This document shows positions 1 to 13,700 of a stretch of DNA of 64,000 bases, piece by piece (position 1 is the first letter of the stretch; the number at the start of each line of letters is the position of its first letter). The position numbers and the translations under genes are program-made. Source of the stretch: Symsagittifera roscoffensis. Taxonomy: Eukaryota; Xenacoelomorpha; Acoela; Convolutidae. The DNA lies in the NCBI RefSeq assembly GCF_963678635.1, contig NC_087062.1:14430670-14494669 (forward strand), in the 5' to 3' direction. A model generated the notes under the pieces. That model did not search any database and was not told where the DNA came from. It worked only from the letters and a program-made list of their open reading frames with translations.

Positions 1-218
1 TTTGGAAAAATTTGACAAAAAAAACGCGTTTTTTTGGCGCGCGTTCCCCCTCAAAACTAGTATATATTGGCACCGAAGGCGCCTTTAGAAAAGTTGTAGG
101 GTCGGTCGGCCAAAAATGGATTTCTTAAAAAGTACCAAAGGGGGGACCCTTTGTGTTGGCAGGGGTTCGAATTCCTGAGGGGAGAGGCGTCCGCCCCCCC
201 CCCCTAAATCCGCCCCTG
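1..218 (-). mobile_element. hAT-type MITE (family A), partial copy
   Basis: Reverse-orientation copy cut by the window edge. It ends at 218 with the terminal repeat CGGATTTAGG / CCGCCCCTG and contains the family signatures: a poly-G/C stretch, TTTGGTACTTTTTAAG, GGCGCCTTCGGTGCC and an ACGCGCGCC block. Confidence 0.8.
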
Positions 219-224
219 ATCCAA

Positions 225-785
225 CCATTTGAAAAATGGGGAGGAACTTTTTACTCTGGAGCGTTTTAGTTTTTTCCACGCAAAGTTACCCAGCACAAAT
301 AATCATCGGAGAAAGTTGATTGGTATCTCATATTTAAGCCCTTACAGTTGTGATTCGAACAGAATTTACTTTCAAAAAAAAACGTCCCAATTTTTAACCG
401 GTTTGAAATAGCAATGATTAAAACGTAAAAACTTAGTTTTACCCGAGTAATTTTATTTTTTTGAGTGCTTTAGCGTCTTTTTGGAATCAAAAATCATAAA
501 AAATCAAAAGTTGCAAGAAAAAGTGAAAAGAAAGTTTTTTGAAAGTTTTTTTTTGGATTTTTTTTTCAATCGTCTAGTCATTTTTCTACAAAAATAGCTT
601 TCCAATTTGTTTTGTTTTTACTATGACTGTCGAAATTGTTTACTATCTATTTTTTCGTGCAGCTCTTTTTATCACATCACAACGAAAAAAAACTAATTTG
701 AAAAAAAATTTTTATGTTGTATTATTTAATACTATGGTCGGAACATGCTACTCAGTGACCGGTTTTCCTTGTTGAATATAATCTT
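225..785 (-). repeat. Dispersed repeat family B, reverse orientation
   Basis: Shares ordered blocks with the copies at 44.8, 54.0, 55.3 and 56.2 kb: AAATGGGGAGGAACTTTT, a TTTTAGTTTTTTCCACGCAAA block, AATAATCATCGG, ATTTAAGCCCTTACAG, GTGATTCGAA, AACCGGTTTGAA, AAAAACTTAGTTTTAC and, at the end, GGTCGGAACATGCTAC with ACCGGTTTTCCTTG. No coding capacity. The class (MITE or SINE) is not clear from the ends. Confidence 0.7.
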
Positions 786-1461
786 AGGCGCATCTCTCTT
801 TTTATCTGGGAAAACGAAAGAAATTTTAATTAACTCGATAAATTTTTATAAACAATGACGTGATAGGAAAATCAAGTGCTACTTGCACAGCAACTGGGTA
901 CAATGATTTGCAATAAGTCGCTTTTCGCTATTTTTTGTAGTTCTTGGTTACAACCGCAGCTAGAAGATTTAATTTTCTATCGCTAAAATAAAACAATTTT
1001 TCGAATGCTTTGTCCACCAGTTCTGAATTCAAGATATTTTGTCTTTTTAAACGCTCTTTACTGAAATCAATTGTTGTTCAGAACTGATTTGGACCAACTG
1101 TATAATGATTATTTAAGGCGAGATTTAGTTATCTGGTGGTTTAACGCGAGAAAATGTCACAAGCGCGCTGGTTGAAACCAAAGCAAATTCAGTAATTCTT
1201 GTCAAAAAGAATGCAACGAGAAAGAGTTTTGTTTCTAAAGAGAGATCCAAATAAAACTCTAAAGTTATCCGAGTAACAGAATTTCGTCGATTTCAGACAA
1301 AGAAAATGAAACTTCTGTGAAATCTTTTTCCGCTACAGAAACATCCGCGATAAGAATGAGCAAGCAATCCTGAGATCGTTAAACATGATGTTCAAAATGT
1401 TACAAAACTGCGGAAGGAAATTTAAAAAAAAAACTTCAATGGATAAATATAATTTTACACG
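786..1461. other. Downstream flank of the NIDO gene: no gene seen
   Basis: AT-rich, with a possible family B head fragment near 880-905 (TGCTACTTGCACAGCAACTG). The 3' untranslated region of the gene should lie here, but no AATAAA was recognised on the minus strand. Confidence 0.5.
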
Positions 1462-1716
1462 TTACACAGCCAACTTCGCCCCAATCAAAAGGGCAAACAG
1501 CAACCATCCTTCTGCCGAGTGCGTTTCGGAGAGTGATGGCGTCGTGGTAATCGGTGACTGCGGAGGTGCGTTGACCTCGTGTGACCTCCGGGTGAAGATA
1601 GCGGCTTTGGTGCCTGGGAAGTTGGACTCGGAAGCTGCAGTGTAGTCAGCTCCAAGTGATGAGTCATTGGTCAAGTACACATCCAAAATACAGTTGTAGT
1701 TGTCTCCACAGAAAGA
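1462..1716 (-). CDS. Exon 7: C-terminal segment with a GPI-anchor-like tail
   Basis: The acceptor is gatatttcag and the exon reads SFCGDNYNCILDVYLTND, resembling the Cys-Gly-(N)-x-x-Cys-hydrophobic-Asp motif after VWD in this family. A Ser/Thr/Pro-rich stretch (PPQSPITTTPSLSETHS) follows and the protein ends GWLLFALLIGAKLAV before a TAA at 1464-1462. A short hydrophobic C-terminus with no basic cytoplasmic tail, preceded by small polar residues, is typical of a GPI-anchor signal; a very short transmembrane anchor is the alternative. No sushi domain is encoded. No clear AATAAA was found close downstream. Confidence 0.75.
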   Translation of the reverse strand, partial: SFCGDNYNCILDVYLTNDSSLGADYTAASESNFPGTKAAIFTRRSHEVNAPPQSPITTTPSLSETHSAEGWLLFALLIGAKLAV

Positions 1717-4700
1717 CTGAAATATCATCATGCTTATTGGAAAGTACAAACCGTAGCCACAATTTACCCAGAGGCTGATCTAGGGTTTTTTCGATGTCAA
1801 TTTATAGCATTTCTTCGCTTAGTTTATAACTCTCTCGCGTAGTTAGTATTGGTTAAACTGGCTTTCTACATTAACAATTAAGAAAAAAAAAACAAGAAAA
1901 AAAACTCCAAACAAACGGGGTCGACCAGAACTGCTTGTCATACAATTTTCATTATGGAAAAAAGCTTATTCAACAATTTCGTACAACTCCATAAAGCTTT
2001 TAAAAAACTATACGATAAGCATTTTGCATATGAAATTGTATGAGAAGCATTTTTTTCATAAAATTGAAAGATATTATTTTTCGTTAAAATTGTCATTAGT
2101 TTCAATAAAAGATAACTAGGTGCCCAGCTAAGGCTAGAGGTACGTGTTTGATATTTTTTGAATTTGCAGTACTGACGCGGTATCAAATGCGTGATATCAA
2201 ATTATAGACTCTACCCGAAACCTTAATTGTTTCGCTATTTACAAAATTGTGAAGACTTAAAATTTTTGAGATTACTGGAATGTTCTCAAAGACCTAACAA
2301 TTGCCAGACACAAAAATCAGGAGTCGCCACTCTTCTGCTAAAAAAAATTCTCGCAACCGGCTATTTCGATGAAACTTAATTGAAAGGGCAGTTTTTAAGC
2401 AGAGTCAAAAAAACCTGTAGAAAACGGCCGAAACTTTCAGAAGACGGTCAAAATTTCAAAAGTTTTGGAAAGCCATAATTGTTTTCTAAAAAATTGGTGT
2501 AGCTAATTTTAACGGCTATTTTCAACAACCTTTTGTTTCGATTAAACCTTTGATATCAGACTTGGCAGGATAATTATCGAGAACAATTCAGAGAAAAACA
2601 AATTTTTGCGTGAAAAAATTTGAGCGGCCGCTATTGCAGGGGGTCTCTCAGCAACTGTTATCTCTTTTTATTCTGCAATCTCAGATTTGTGAGAGCAGTT
2701 TTCGAGAAACGTCAAAAATAATCAAAAAATGGTCTAAAATCAAAAATTTAACTAGTCTGAGAGCCATAAAATTTTGTGTAAAAAACTTTGGCCGTAGCCG
2801 CTCAAACAGGAAAATTTTCCACAACCCGTTATATCCATTGAATCCAAAGATTTAGATTTGGGAGGCTAGTTTTTAAGAAAATCCAAAAATATGTATCAAA
2901 CATTTTTCTCAAAAACTTGTTGAAGGCTGTTGGCAGTGAGGTAAAGCAAAAGGAACCTCGCGAATTATGGAGGTGCGCAGAGGAGTAGGTGGTCTTTATT
3001 CATACCTGTTTTTGAAAATAGGTAGAAAAGAGTTTCAGAAAAATTAAATTTTTGGCATGAAGTTACAAATTTTCCAAAGCTTCTCGAAGAATATAAATAA
3101 CAAAAACCCCATCTCATACATTTTCTTAATACCTGTTTCTATAAAACAGAAGTTTTAGGCAAGGAGACCAGGCAAGATAATTTAATTTTAAGTGGCAACG
3201 GAACAAAACTTACAAAGTGAAACAAAGCCGAGAGTCTTGAGCAGAGACCAGTCCAGCCAACTAAGAATTTGATATAATTTTTTTTAACAATTCAAGTCCC
3301 AACTGAAACTACAATAAACGGCCTTTATAACTACCATTATACACGCTTATAGTACAACAAAACCTCAGCAGACCAAGAAGAGCCCACAATTCAATTTATA
3401 CCAAAAAAAAAAACGTTCAACTTTATGCATGCTAAAAAAACTTCAGATCCTACTGGGACTGGAGCCCCAATCCATATGGTACAAAAGCACTATGCGGGAA
3501 AAATCTTGTAAATTGTTAAGTTCAATATTAAAGCAAGTTCAGTTTCATCAATTTCTTTTATGAAAAGTTGCTTACGGAAAAACATTCTAGCTTCTGATTA
3601 CCAGATTTTTGCTTTTGCAAGTATAATTGAACAAAATATAGATGGTTGCTGTGCAAAACGTCAGAATGTTGCAATCGCATTGATTTATCAAAACAAATTT
3701 AAAAAATGGAATTAAATAAAATTCGTTTGTTCACGTTCCATCTTTCGTTTTTCCTGCGTTGCGGTTTTTTCCTTTAATTGGCGGCTGAATTAGATGGAAA
3801 AGAGCAATAGTGAGAGTCAGCGTCGCTTTTTAACGTAAATATTGTTCGTACTAAATAAATGAAAAATTTAATGGCGGTAAGCCTCTTATCAGTTTTTGTC
3901 TAAATTAGTCTGAACACCAAAAAATGTAGACCAGTTCTTCACGACACTAAAACAATTTTTCTCGAGAGCACTTAAAAAATCATAACAACAGAAAATTTGA
4001 AATGGGATGGGGGGTAGCTGGAAACAGCCGGGTTTTAGTTTGATATCAATTTTGACCCGCATTTTTGAGGTGATAAAAATTGAGAAAAGGACTACTTAGA
4101 ACATAGTTGCTTTCCACCTTCTGAAATGGTCGTCTGAACAAAACAAATGTTGTATCTTTTTTCTCACCATTGAGTACTTCTCTTAAGTCGACACTTTATA
4201 AATGTTATATATTAATTTTGTAAATGGTGGGAGGGGTAAACTGGGGGGATATTAGACTGGTGGGTGGTAGTATACTGGGTACTGGGGGCTTAACTGGCTG
4301 GGGGGCGGGGGTAAAATGAAGTGTTAAATTGCGATGAATTAGAAAAAGTTGAGACAAAAAATATATAAATTTTTTTCTTAAATGTATCATTTTATGAAAC
4401 ATAACACGTAGCAACTACACTAAACAGGAAATGAGATAATTTTGAACAAAATTGTAAATTTCATGAATAACCCCCTCGAAAAAATCCATTATAATCGATT
4501 ATAATGGATTTTATTGGGATAAAAAATATTAGGATTATAATCCATTTTTAATGGATTATAACCGATTATTTGGTCATTTTATAGATGCTGACCATATTAT
4601 GACAATTTAATCGATTATGATCCATGGGCGTTCGGTGGCTTATATTACTTAAATGTTATAACGGTTAACTATGTGAAGTTACAATGCGAAGTATGAAGAA

Positions 4701-7700
4701 CAAATCTGTGCACAGTAGTCAGCTTGTTCACCATACCCAATTTCATTGCATTATGACAACGTTAAACAAGACTCCTCGTATCAGGGCGAAGCCCTGAATG
4801 TTTTGACTGCCTTTTAAGGTCTGTGGAGCAAAAATAACAAGAAAAATTCAAATGTTATAAAAAAAACGAATTTTTTTCTCTACACTTAATACTTTCGTGA
4901 GAACCTTCCTCGCACCGGCCATATAAGTACAAAGTGATAGAACTCGCTCCTAGTAACAAATCAATTATGCCAAATCAGCTTCCATCAACTTATTTGGAAC
5001 GATTTCTGTCACTGATTAAATCTCCGCTTACCCGTTAATAGCGCGAAATACATATAGCGTTCATTGTGCCAAATTGGCCAAAATAGCAATTTTTAAACCC
5101 ACATTTTTTTTCAAAAAAAAAGATCAAAAGTAAAATTCCTTTTCAAACTTAGGCTCAAAACAACAAAACATTTTGAATGATTCAAAAATGGCTAGTTGAA
5201 ATGTCGAACTTCTTCTGAAAAAAAAGCACTCCGAGCGCAAATATTTTGTCTCTTTTTTTTTGCAAAAAGTCAGCACAATAAGGATTCAAAAGTGAATTTG
5301 AAAGAAGGGAACTAGAAAAGAGCTTGGTTTATTTATACTCGAGCAATTTCCAAACTGATTGCCATGGTACCAGTGTCGGGTTAATATGTGCCAAAAAAAG
5401 CAAACATGGTTCTAAATTGAGTTTAAAATATGCAAACTGAATGAAAAATCCTGCAAGTGGAATAAAGCGCTGCAAGCGGAATGAAGCAGCATGCGGAATG
5501 AAGCACGGAACCCATCAGAGATGGAGGAGGAACAAAAATCGAGACAAATGGGGGGAATGGGCTCGTCAGTGTCATTAGCCTATATAGGCCGCACTGTCGG
5601 GCAGATACCCTCCTATGAAACCAGTTGCGGCGCAGCTGACCGCAATTGGACAAATCAGGCGACAAAAGGAGAGGAGAGGCACCGAACATAACTGGTGTTT
5701 TTGAACTTGAGGTTTGACGTTGAAATAAGCCCGGCCCAGTGGGCCCTGGCGGTGCACGGATGCACTAGAAAAGCTGACGAGAAGGGACTGGGCTGCCACG
5801 TGTATCGGCTGTCAAGGTTGGACGCAATGAAACTGCAACGACCTGGGGGGAAACGGACGCTGGAGCAGAGTATTCCAAAATAGCTGTTGTGCTACCACAA
5901 ACTTCATCTCTGTAACAACAGGATACGAGCAAAAGGAACGGAGGAAACGTGAGCGGATCGCTATACGGAAACAACGGCAAGGGAGGCGCGACGGCAAGTG
6001 AACACAGAGAGCGGCAATTCTACAAAAGCATAAAAACAAGATTGTTTGGATAATTTTATGCAAGAGTGATATTCCCGAATAGAAACAGATTTACAGAAAT
6101 TCTTCGATACATCTCATGACGCCAGACCGAAATTGTACTTCAGAATTAAAGGAGGAGGAACTGGGGACGAAATGGACAAAACCAAAGATTTCTACGGCGT
6201 GCTTGTCCACGGGCAGCTAAGCGGCACCCTCCTAAGGAACGGAGACGGTTGGGCGAACGTCCGTAGGGAGCTAGGATATTTAAGAGATTGTGGAAAATAT
6301 TGCTGCTCAGTCGAAGTAAGCACCCTTAATTTGTGGCCCTGTACCAACCGCTATGGAGTTTGGGTAATATCAATTTGGGCCAGGATCAATATCAAGAAAA
6401 GTGTTGCCCAAAAAATCGGAGGAGACATTAACTCTTTGGTAGGAAATACCGACAACAGGGCAGTAGATCAGGAATTGGGTTTTTGGTAAAGGAAGAAAAA
6501 ATACTTCCGGTAACGACCTCGCCAACTGGTGCCATGCCAACTATAGGTGTTGGGATAACTCATTTTTCAGCCAATGGAAAAGAAGAACTTGGAAAAAATC
6601 TAGTACTGTTTCTTGGTATGAACTAGATGATTTCTCTATCCGACAGGACAAGAGGAGCTGGGTCATAAGGAATGTCTGGACGAGGAAAGATAATGTTGGG
6701 TTGAAGGATCATCTACCAAAGTGCATGACCCTGAATCACGAACCGGTGAGACGGTGGCCTAAACTGCCAAGAAACCCCTAGTGAACTAGGAGAATCTAAG
6801 AAACGAAATTGTGCAGAGAGAATATCGAGAGGCTGCTGACAAATGGACATCAGACCTTGGGACCAAGATCAAGTGGCAACAGATAATGCAAATCATCGCT
6901 TAGGAGAGTAAACATGCATGCGAGGTAAAACGGAAGAGCACCCTGAATCTATGGCTAGATAACCAAAAAAGAGAGATAAAAAGCTTCTTATGAAGAATCT
7001 CCACGTAGAATTAGTTAGAAGGGCCTTGATGACCAAAACCCAAGAACGTTGCGATCTTTGTGGAAGCAGCAATTGCTCTAGAAGCGCCAATAACCCAGAA
7101 AAAGTATAGAAAGAGAGCTCGACCCGATAAAGGACAGTACATCGGGGAGCTGTATCAGACGGTGTAAAGGACGCAGTTTACGAATGTATCATCAACATTC
7201 TTATATCGGTTCCAGACATCTCGCCGAAAGAACCGAAAGAAGGGTGGCTGATTCCTCTGAACAAACAAGGAGTGAGGAGCGAATTCAACAACTACCGTGG
7301 GGCATGCCTTCAGTCGCTAACCAGCCGAATCATTGCACGAGTTTTTGCCTCCAGGCTTTGAAAATGAGCGGAAACAATGAAGGTGCAGGAAGAGAGCTAA
7401 AACGTAACAAGTGAGGCAAGTCAACGGCCGACGCTACCCAACCATATATCCGTATTGACAAAGAAACAGGCAGAGTGTTTGAACCGAACGGAGACTCAGC
7501 GATGAAAAGGGCCATAGCAGTTTTCTTAGACTTAACGAAGGCTCATCCTAGAAATAGCAGGGTAATTTTAGGGGTAAAACTGCAGAACTTAAAAAGTCCG
7601 GAAACAGTTTTGAGTGAGCTTAAAGGCCTGCATGAACAAACCCAATATTGGGTGAAAAAATGTGAGGGTATGAGTGAGCTCTTGACTCCTCAACGAGGAT

Positions 7701-10700
7701 TAAGAGAAGGCTGCACCACGTCAACGATACATTTTAACATATAACACTCGGAAGCTATAAAAAGAACAACTGAAAATAGGAGAACTCTAGCAGAGAAGAA
7801 CAATCATGAATAAGGTTTGATCTGGTTATACGGCAGAAAGAGCAGGACTTAGAATCAGCACCACAGAAGAAATCAGGATCGCCTAGTCCCTCTTTGCCGA
7901 TGAATCATCCCTTATCGGATGGGCTAGCGAACTTGAACAGGGCAAAAAGGTTGTTTAAAAAAATCTTGTAAGAGTTTGAGAAAACATTTCAAGACGAGAA
8001 AGCGAAAAATGCGTTTTCGGAAAACAAAAGATCTAGGAATTAATAATGCTAGGTATCCTCATAGGAAAAGCAGACGGATAAAACAGAGCTTCCAAGCTTG
8101 GTATAAAGTTAAGTAATGGCTCCGGAAATTAACCTTATCCAGGCGCACAAAAACCCTAACCGTTCAAGGAGTCATAGAGGCCTCAATGCTAATCGGTCAA
8201 AATTGAGATTGTGGTCAGCAACTGACCTTGAAAAGCTGCAAAGTGTAGCAGATATGTGCGACTACCGCTTCTTGTGGAGCAACGGAAAGGCAGGCGCGCT
8301 GCTCAAAATACAGGACAGAAGTGTGAACAGCTTTCAAATTTAGAAGAAGCTAGGCATAGAAAGTATCCGAACAAAAATTGAAATAAGAGTATTCCAAAGA
8401 CTTGGTCACATCCGCCGTATTCCAGACCACCGGAATGTCAACATGATCGCGCTAAGGAACTGGGCTCAAGTCCAGACAAAATCAGGAAAAGTGAGAAACC
8501 TCTTAATTAGCTTCTGGCAGAGATTAGTCCAAGAAGCCGGAGAGGAATGGACTAACGCCGGCAACATTTGCATTCGAACGGCACAAACAGCTGCTTGACT
8601 GGGAAGAAATAGTAGTGGTACACGGTCGGAAACAGGAGGCGGTAAGCAGGCGAGTAGAGGTAAAAGTCGACGGTATCAACTGAAAAACCTTTTCAAGATT
8701 TGTAGAAGTCGAAACCAGGACGACATCAGCATTACCACAAACTGCTCCACGGGCCTAAAGTCTAAGGTCAGTTGCACGGGATGTGGAACACAGGTAACGA
8801 CAAACAACTTAGCCAGACGTATGACTAGGAAATGGTGGCTAGCTCCGAAACTCCAAAATCAAGACTTCAGGGCGTAAATGGGAAAAGACATGACAAGACA
8901 AGGTGCTCGAGGGTGAGTGAGCTGAGTATAAAACAAGATGGTGCGATTTCTGACCTGGGTGATGGTAGCAGCCACTCCAGATGGCACAGTGTACGTTGGC
9001 ACCTCCATCGGGCCCTCGTTCAAGTCCTCCTCAATCAGCAACACAGTCTGCTCGAACAGCCAATCAGATTGCTCCGTCACCTTCCACGAGTCTCCCATCA
9101 ACTCGTGCAGCACTGCGTTGTCTGTGTTCGGATGCAAGACAGAACCGTCTAAAATAATAATTTAGGTTCTTCAAGTCCTTTAGAATACAGGTTTGGAACT
9201 TTTTGAGATGTAAGCCTATCTTATATCTAACACACATAAAATTGGAAGCAAGTCTAGGAGTTTCGGGCAGGATGCTTAAAAGTTCTTGAAAATTTTGTTG
9301 ACTTCTCAAGATTATTTTATCTTGCCATCAAAAGAACTTGTGAATTCAGAGACCAAAAAGTAGATTTCCCTAAAGAGGCAAAACGTTGTCTAAAATAGTG
9401 CTACAGGAGGGGTTTTCGGGTGGCGAGGGTGTCGAGTTTCGAGTTTTCAGGTGGCGAGAGCGTCGGAGAACATATGGAGTGGTCGGAAAAATAAAGTGTG
9501 TTTTGAGGTTGACTTGCGTTTTTTTTGTAACAATTTCGGAAGGTTTGTAGTTTTCCTCAAGAGTTTGGTGAAATATCTAGCACTTTTTACTTCAAATAAG
9601 CATCACTTTTATGGTGTAACGAGGGTTGGCACAAGGATAAGTATCAAGACCAAATTTTTTGTCATGATCTAGTTAGTCATGCCAATTTTTGTAACAGTCG
9701 GACAAAGTAAACGGAAAAATTACATAATAAAATTCGCAAGTGAAGGGAAAAGAAAAAGAGTCAAATATCTTTAAAATAACGCTAATGGGGAATGACCTTC
9801 AGCGGTGAAGTCGTTGGAGGAGTCTCCGTCATAAAAACCGATCAGACCCTTTGTCATTCCAAGGAAAGACTCGGGCAGTGTGGTATATATAGCTATGAAG
9901 TTCCTCCCAGGCACGTAGTACACGTTGAGAATCAGCTGCAGTTCCTGGATGTTCAGTTTCATTCCTTTCTCCAACAGCTCAACATACACTCCATGTTTTG
10001 TGTATGGTGTCATCGTCTCGGCCGAGAAGTCTTCCCCATTGATGAAAAAGTGAGTTTCACCAGAATCAGCGCGATAGCATTCGATCTTGATGACGTCATA
10101 GGTCAATGCAAACCCAGATATCATAGTACCTCCTCCAAATTTACGGGTACTAATTTGGAAGTTCACTGGATGACTGTGGTTAGTCAGCAAGTATGTGTAG
10201 ACACCTAGACCCATGTAGGAGTACACTAAGCCATCTGAAGTTGAAAAGTGAGGGTCAAACTGCGCAGTTGCAGTAACACTAGCTTTGTAGGTTCCCAAAA
10301 TAGTCGGTCGGTGCGTTTCGTAGATGCTGCAGTCTTCGTGAATTTCGTCGACATCACCATTAGCGTTGCAACAATCATTGTATGGCTTCAGATCCATATC
10401 GTAGTGCGCAAAAATGTTTCCAATGGTTCCAGGTTGAAGAGACATACTTCCCGCACCTTCGCTTTTGGTTCTCAGAAGATCTCCATCTGCGTTGTAGCAA
10501 CATTGGTTGGTTACGTAATGTCTCGATCCAGTTACGTCATCCTCACATGGGACACTGGGAGACCGGATGCAGAATTCAACCGATCCCAGGTTGAAGGTGC
10601 ATTGACTAGGTTCGCAGTATCCCGCTTTGCGGACCTTCTCTGAGTTGGCATTTTGATTTCCCTCTTGGTTGCAACAGAGGTCGTAGTACCATCCCTGGGC

Positions 10701-13700
10701 TCCCTGTCAGCAATCATATTAATTATATTGAAGCAGTGGTCTGTTAAAATTTCGAAAAAAAGTTTTGCCGTGTAGTTTATTCACAATAATGAGTTCTGAT
10801 TTCGGATTGGTGTGTCTTGTTTTTCATAAACTGCATTGGCAGAAAATTTTTCGAGAAAAAATATGGTTAGGTGAAATGGTAAAAGAGCCAAAGAGTTAAA
10901 ATACAAGAAAAAAGAATGATTTGTAATCCTTACTTGAGACACTTCTGATTCGGCCCATGAAGCGTCTGTCTCGTTGCCCTCTCCCGTCGGGCAGGCGTAG
11001 TTAGACTCCAGTTTATCTGCACACATAGTCAGATCCCTCAGCGACTCGACTTGGTCCCAAGTGTCGCATGTTGTCTCCAGAACCCCAACGACGGGAATGG
11101 AAGTTGCAAGCACTGTAAATAAGGCAACAATCGGAACACCGCCAAACTTACTCGTTAGTAATCGGTTGCATGACCATTGAACACCCTAATCCATTATTTG
11201 AGTGTAATCCACGAAATATTAACTGAACTCTTAAGATAAAGACTATCAATGGTGACTTGGCATAAAATGGTACAATGAGCCAGTCCAGCGGATTGAAGGG
11301 GGGATTTTTTCCCTCAGAGAGTCGACCCCCCAACCACACAACACACAATAGGTACCCACCCCTTTTGCTAATACTTAACGACATACTTAATATACACTTA
11401 ATTTATACGATGTTGGTCGGTGCAAAATATACACTTAATTTATACGATGTTGGTCGGTGCCAATATGCACTTAAGTAGAGGATAAAATTTGCCCCAAAAA
11501 AGTTCAAAAAGTTCACTAAAACTTCATTTTAAGCCAGTTTTTTTTTGTTCCAAAACTTAGCAACATTTTTTTGGCAAAAAAGGCCATTTTAGTGTGTTGG
11601 CAGATCTCAGAATACCAATTCCGTAAACCCAAATTTTGTCGACACTTTTTAGGTGCACCAAATTGACTTTCCTAGGACTCAAAACACTACAAAAAACCCT
11701 ACTTTCGTCTTTTGGCCCTTTCTTGAGAGTTTTTTTTTTTACTTATAAATGGCATTCTTTTCGTAGCGCTCTCTCACTTTCAAGTTACTAAATTTTTTTG
11801 CGATGACTACCAAAGTGTGAGGCCACAGGTGAAATCCCTGAGGAAGGAAAAGCATTCGCACAACACTTTGCCAATCTCAAAAGTCTTCAAACTCACAATA
11901 CAGAAAATATAGACTTCAAGATTTCAAATTAAACTAATTAAGTACACCAATTTGGGCGCATTAACTTCAAAAAAATAACAAGGATAGCTGATTGCTGTGC
12001 AAGTAGCAGTAGCACAGAATATTCTGATCATCGATATTCTTTTTCAATTAGTGTCGTTTTTTGTACGGATAGAGAACAAAAGGATCTGACTAAAGCAGGT
12101 GCGGAAATTTAGGGGGGAAGGGCAGTGTAGAAGAGTTGGGGAAGTGTGAAAAGTTTTTTTTTCAGTTTTTGAAGTTTTCAAATCCCAGAACAGCGCTTTC
12201 CGAAAACGGTGCTTCAAAACCCTCCAAAATAATAATCCTGCTTGCTCGCTGTACTCGCTCATACCGTTACTAGAAACTCAAAGTGTCAAGAAGCAGTGTT
12301 TCTTGACACTTGGACAACTTTGTGGAAACTTTAAAATTTCGTTCGAATCAAAACTTAAAAAGTTTTAATATGATATATCACTCCAATCATTCCGATGATT
12401 ATTGATGGGTACTGGTTTTTTGGTTGAAACACAAAATAAGCCTGCTCGCAGGGGCGGATTTTGGGGGGGGGGGAGCGGACGCTCCCTCTCAGTGATTCGA
12501 CCCCCTGCCGACCCAAAGAGTTCCCCTTTGGTACTTTTTAAGAAATAGATTTTTGGCCGATCGACCCTAAAATTTTTCTACAGCGCCTTCGGCGCCAATA
12601 TATACTAATTTTGATGGGGGAGCGCGCGCGACTTTTTCATCAAAATTTTCCAAAAAGTGCCGAAAAACGCCTTTTTTGGCTTGTTTTTCAAAAATTTTGC
12701 CTGCGGGGCAGAAATTTTGGCCAAAACAGGTTCTTTTTAGTGCTTCAGGAGAGCTCAGAAAATCAATTTGGTCGCCTAAAAAAAAGTCGACAAAATTTTT
12801 GAAATTTTTTTGCAAATCCCCCCCCCTCGAGAAAATCCTAGATCCGCCCCTGCCTGCTCGCAGTTTTTTCGTTCGCTCAAAATTAGACCAAAAATAAAAG
12901 TTTGAAACGGGTTTTTTCTCGACACTGGGAAAATTTTCTAGAAATATACATGTTGCAGCGCAAACGTAAGCGAGAGCATAAATGCAAATCCCGCCTAGGT
13001 CATTTCTTTTCTAGAACTCAAATATGCCCCGAACTTGATGGGACACTCCGTAACTAGGTTCGAAAATGAACCTAATTTAACCGTTTTTTCGCTCTAATTT
13101 GGTTCAGCCTTGATTAAGACTGACCTTTAAAAAGAGCAATTTGTCGCAAGGACAAATACTGGCCATTTTTGCAGCTTGCTTTGAGTTGTGCAGTTTTTAT
13201 GGCCGATGTTACCGATGTTGAATTATGTAAAAAATCGTTATATTACAAACTTTCGAGGGAAAATGCTCGTTAATTCAATCTGTCTGAAATCTAATCTTTT
13301 TACAATTCGTGGAGATTGACGCGCACATTTTGGCGCCCCCCAAGGGACACGAAGAGCACAAGGGACGAAAGCCGAAAGAGCGTGAAGTTGGCCGAAACAG
13401 GGTGAGTTGGCCGGAACAGAGTGAGTTGGCCAAAACAGAGTGAAGTTGTGCTGTTGGCCGAAAACGCCAAGTGCTCAGTTGGCCGAAAATTGTCACAGTG
13501 CTCAGTCGGCTGAAAGAGAGTTGGCACAGTGTGCAGCTAACCGAATTGGCTGAAAGTCCTCAAAGTTGGCGTTTGGCGGAAAAGTGTCTAATTGGATGAA
13601 AAGTTGTTAAATTTTGCAGCTGGCCGACAAGGCGAAAATCCAGACGGGAACGAGGCCTTTTCAGATATCCAAAACATCAGACAGGGGGTCAACTACAGAC

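Noticed and set aside
1385-1645. Plus-strand frame as a gene
   Set aside because: It is the antisense shadow of exon 7 of the NIDO gene.
5491-6063. Frames of 60-90 residues in the GC-richer stretch
   Set aside because: They overlap in several frames, have no domain and probably belong to the decayed 5' part of the non-LTR relic.
8832-9165. Plus-strand frames as genes
   Set aside because: They lie antisense to exon 6, whose splice sites and phase fit the minus-strand gene.
9792-10643. Plus-strand frames as genes
   Set aside because: Antisense shadows of the AMOP/VWD exon.
12567-12897. Frames within the MITE
   Set aside because: They are chance frames of a non-coding repeat that recurs with indels elsewhere in the window.
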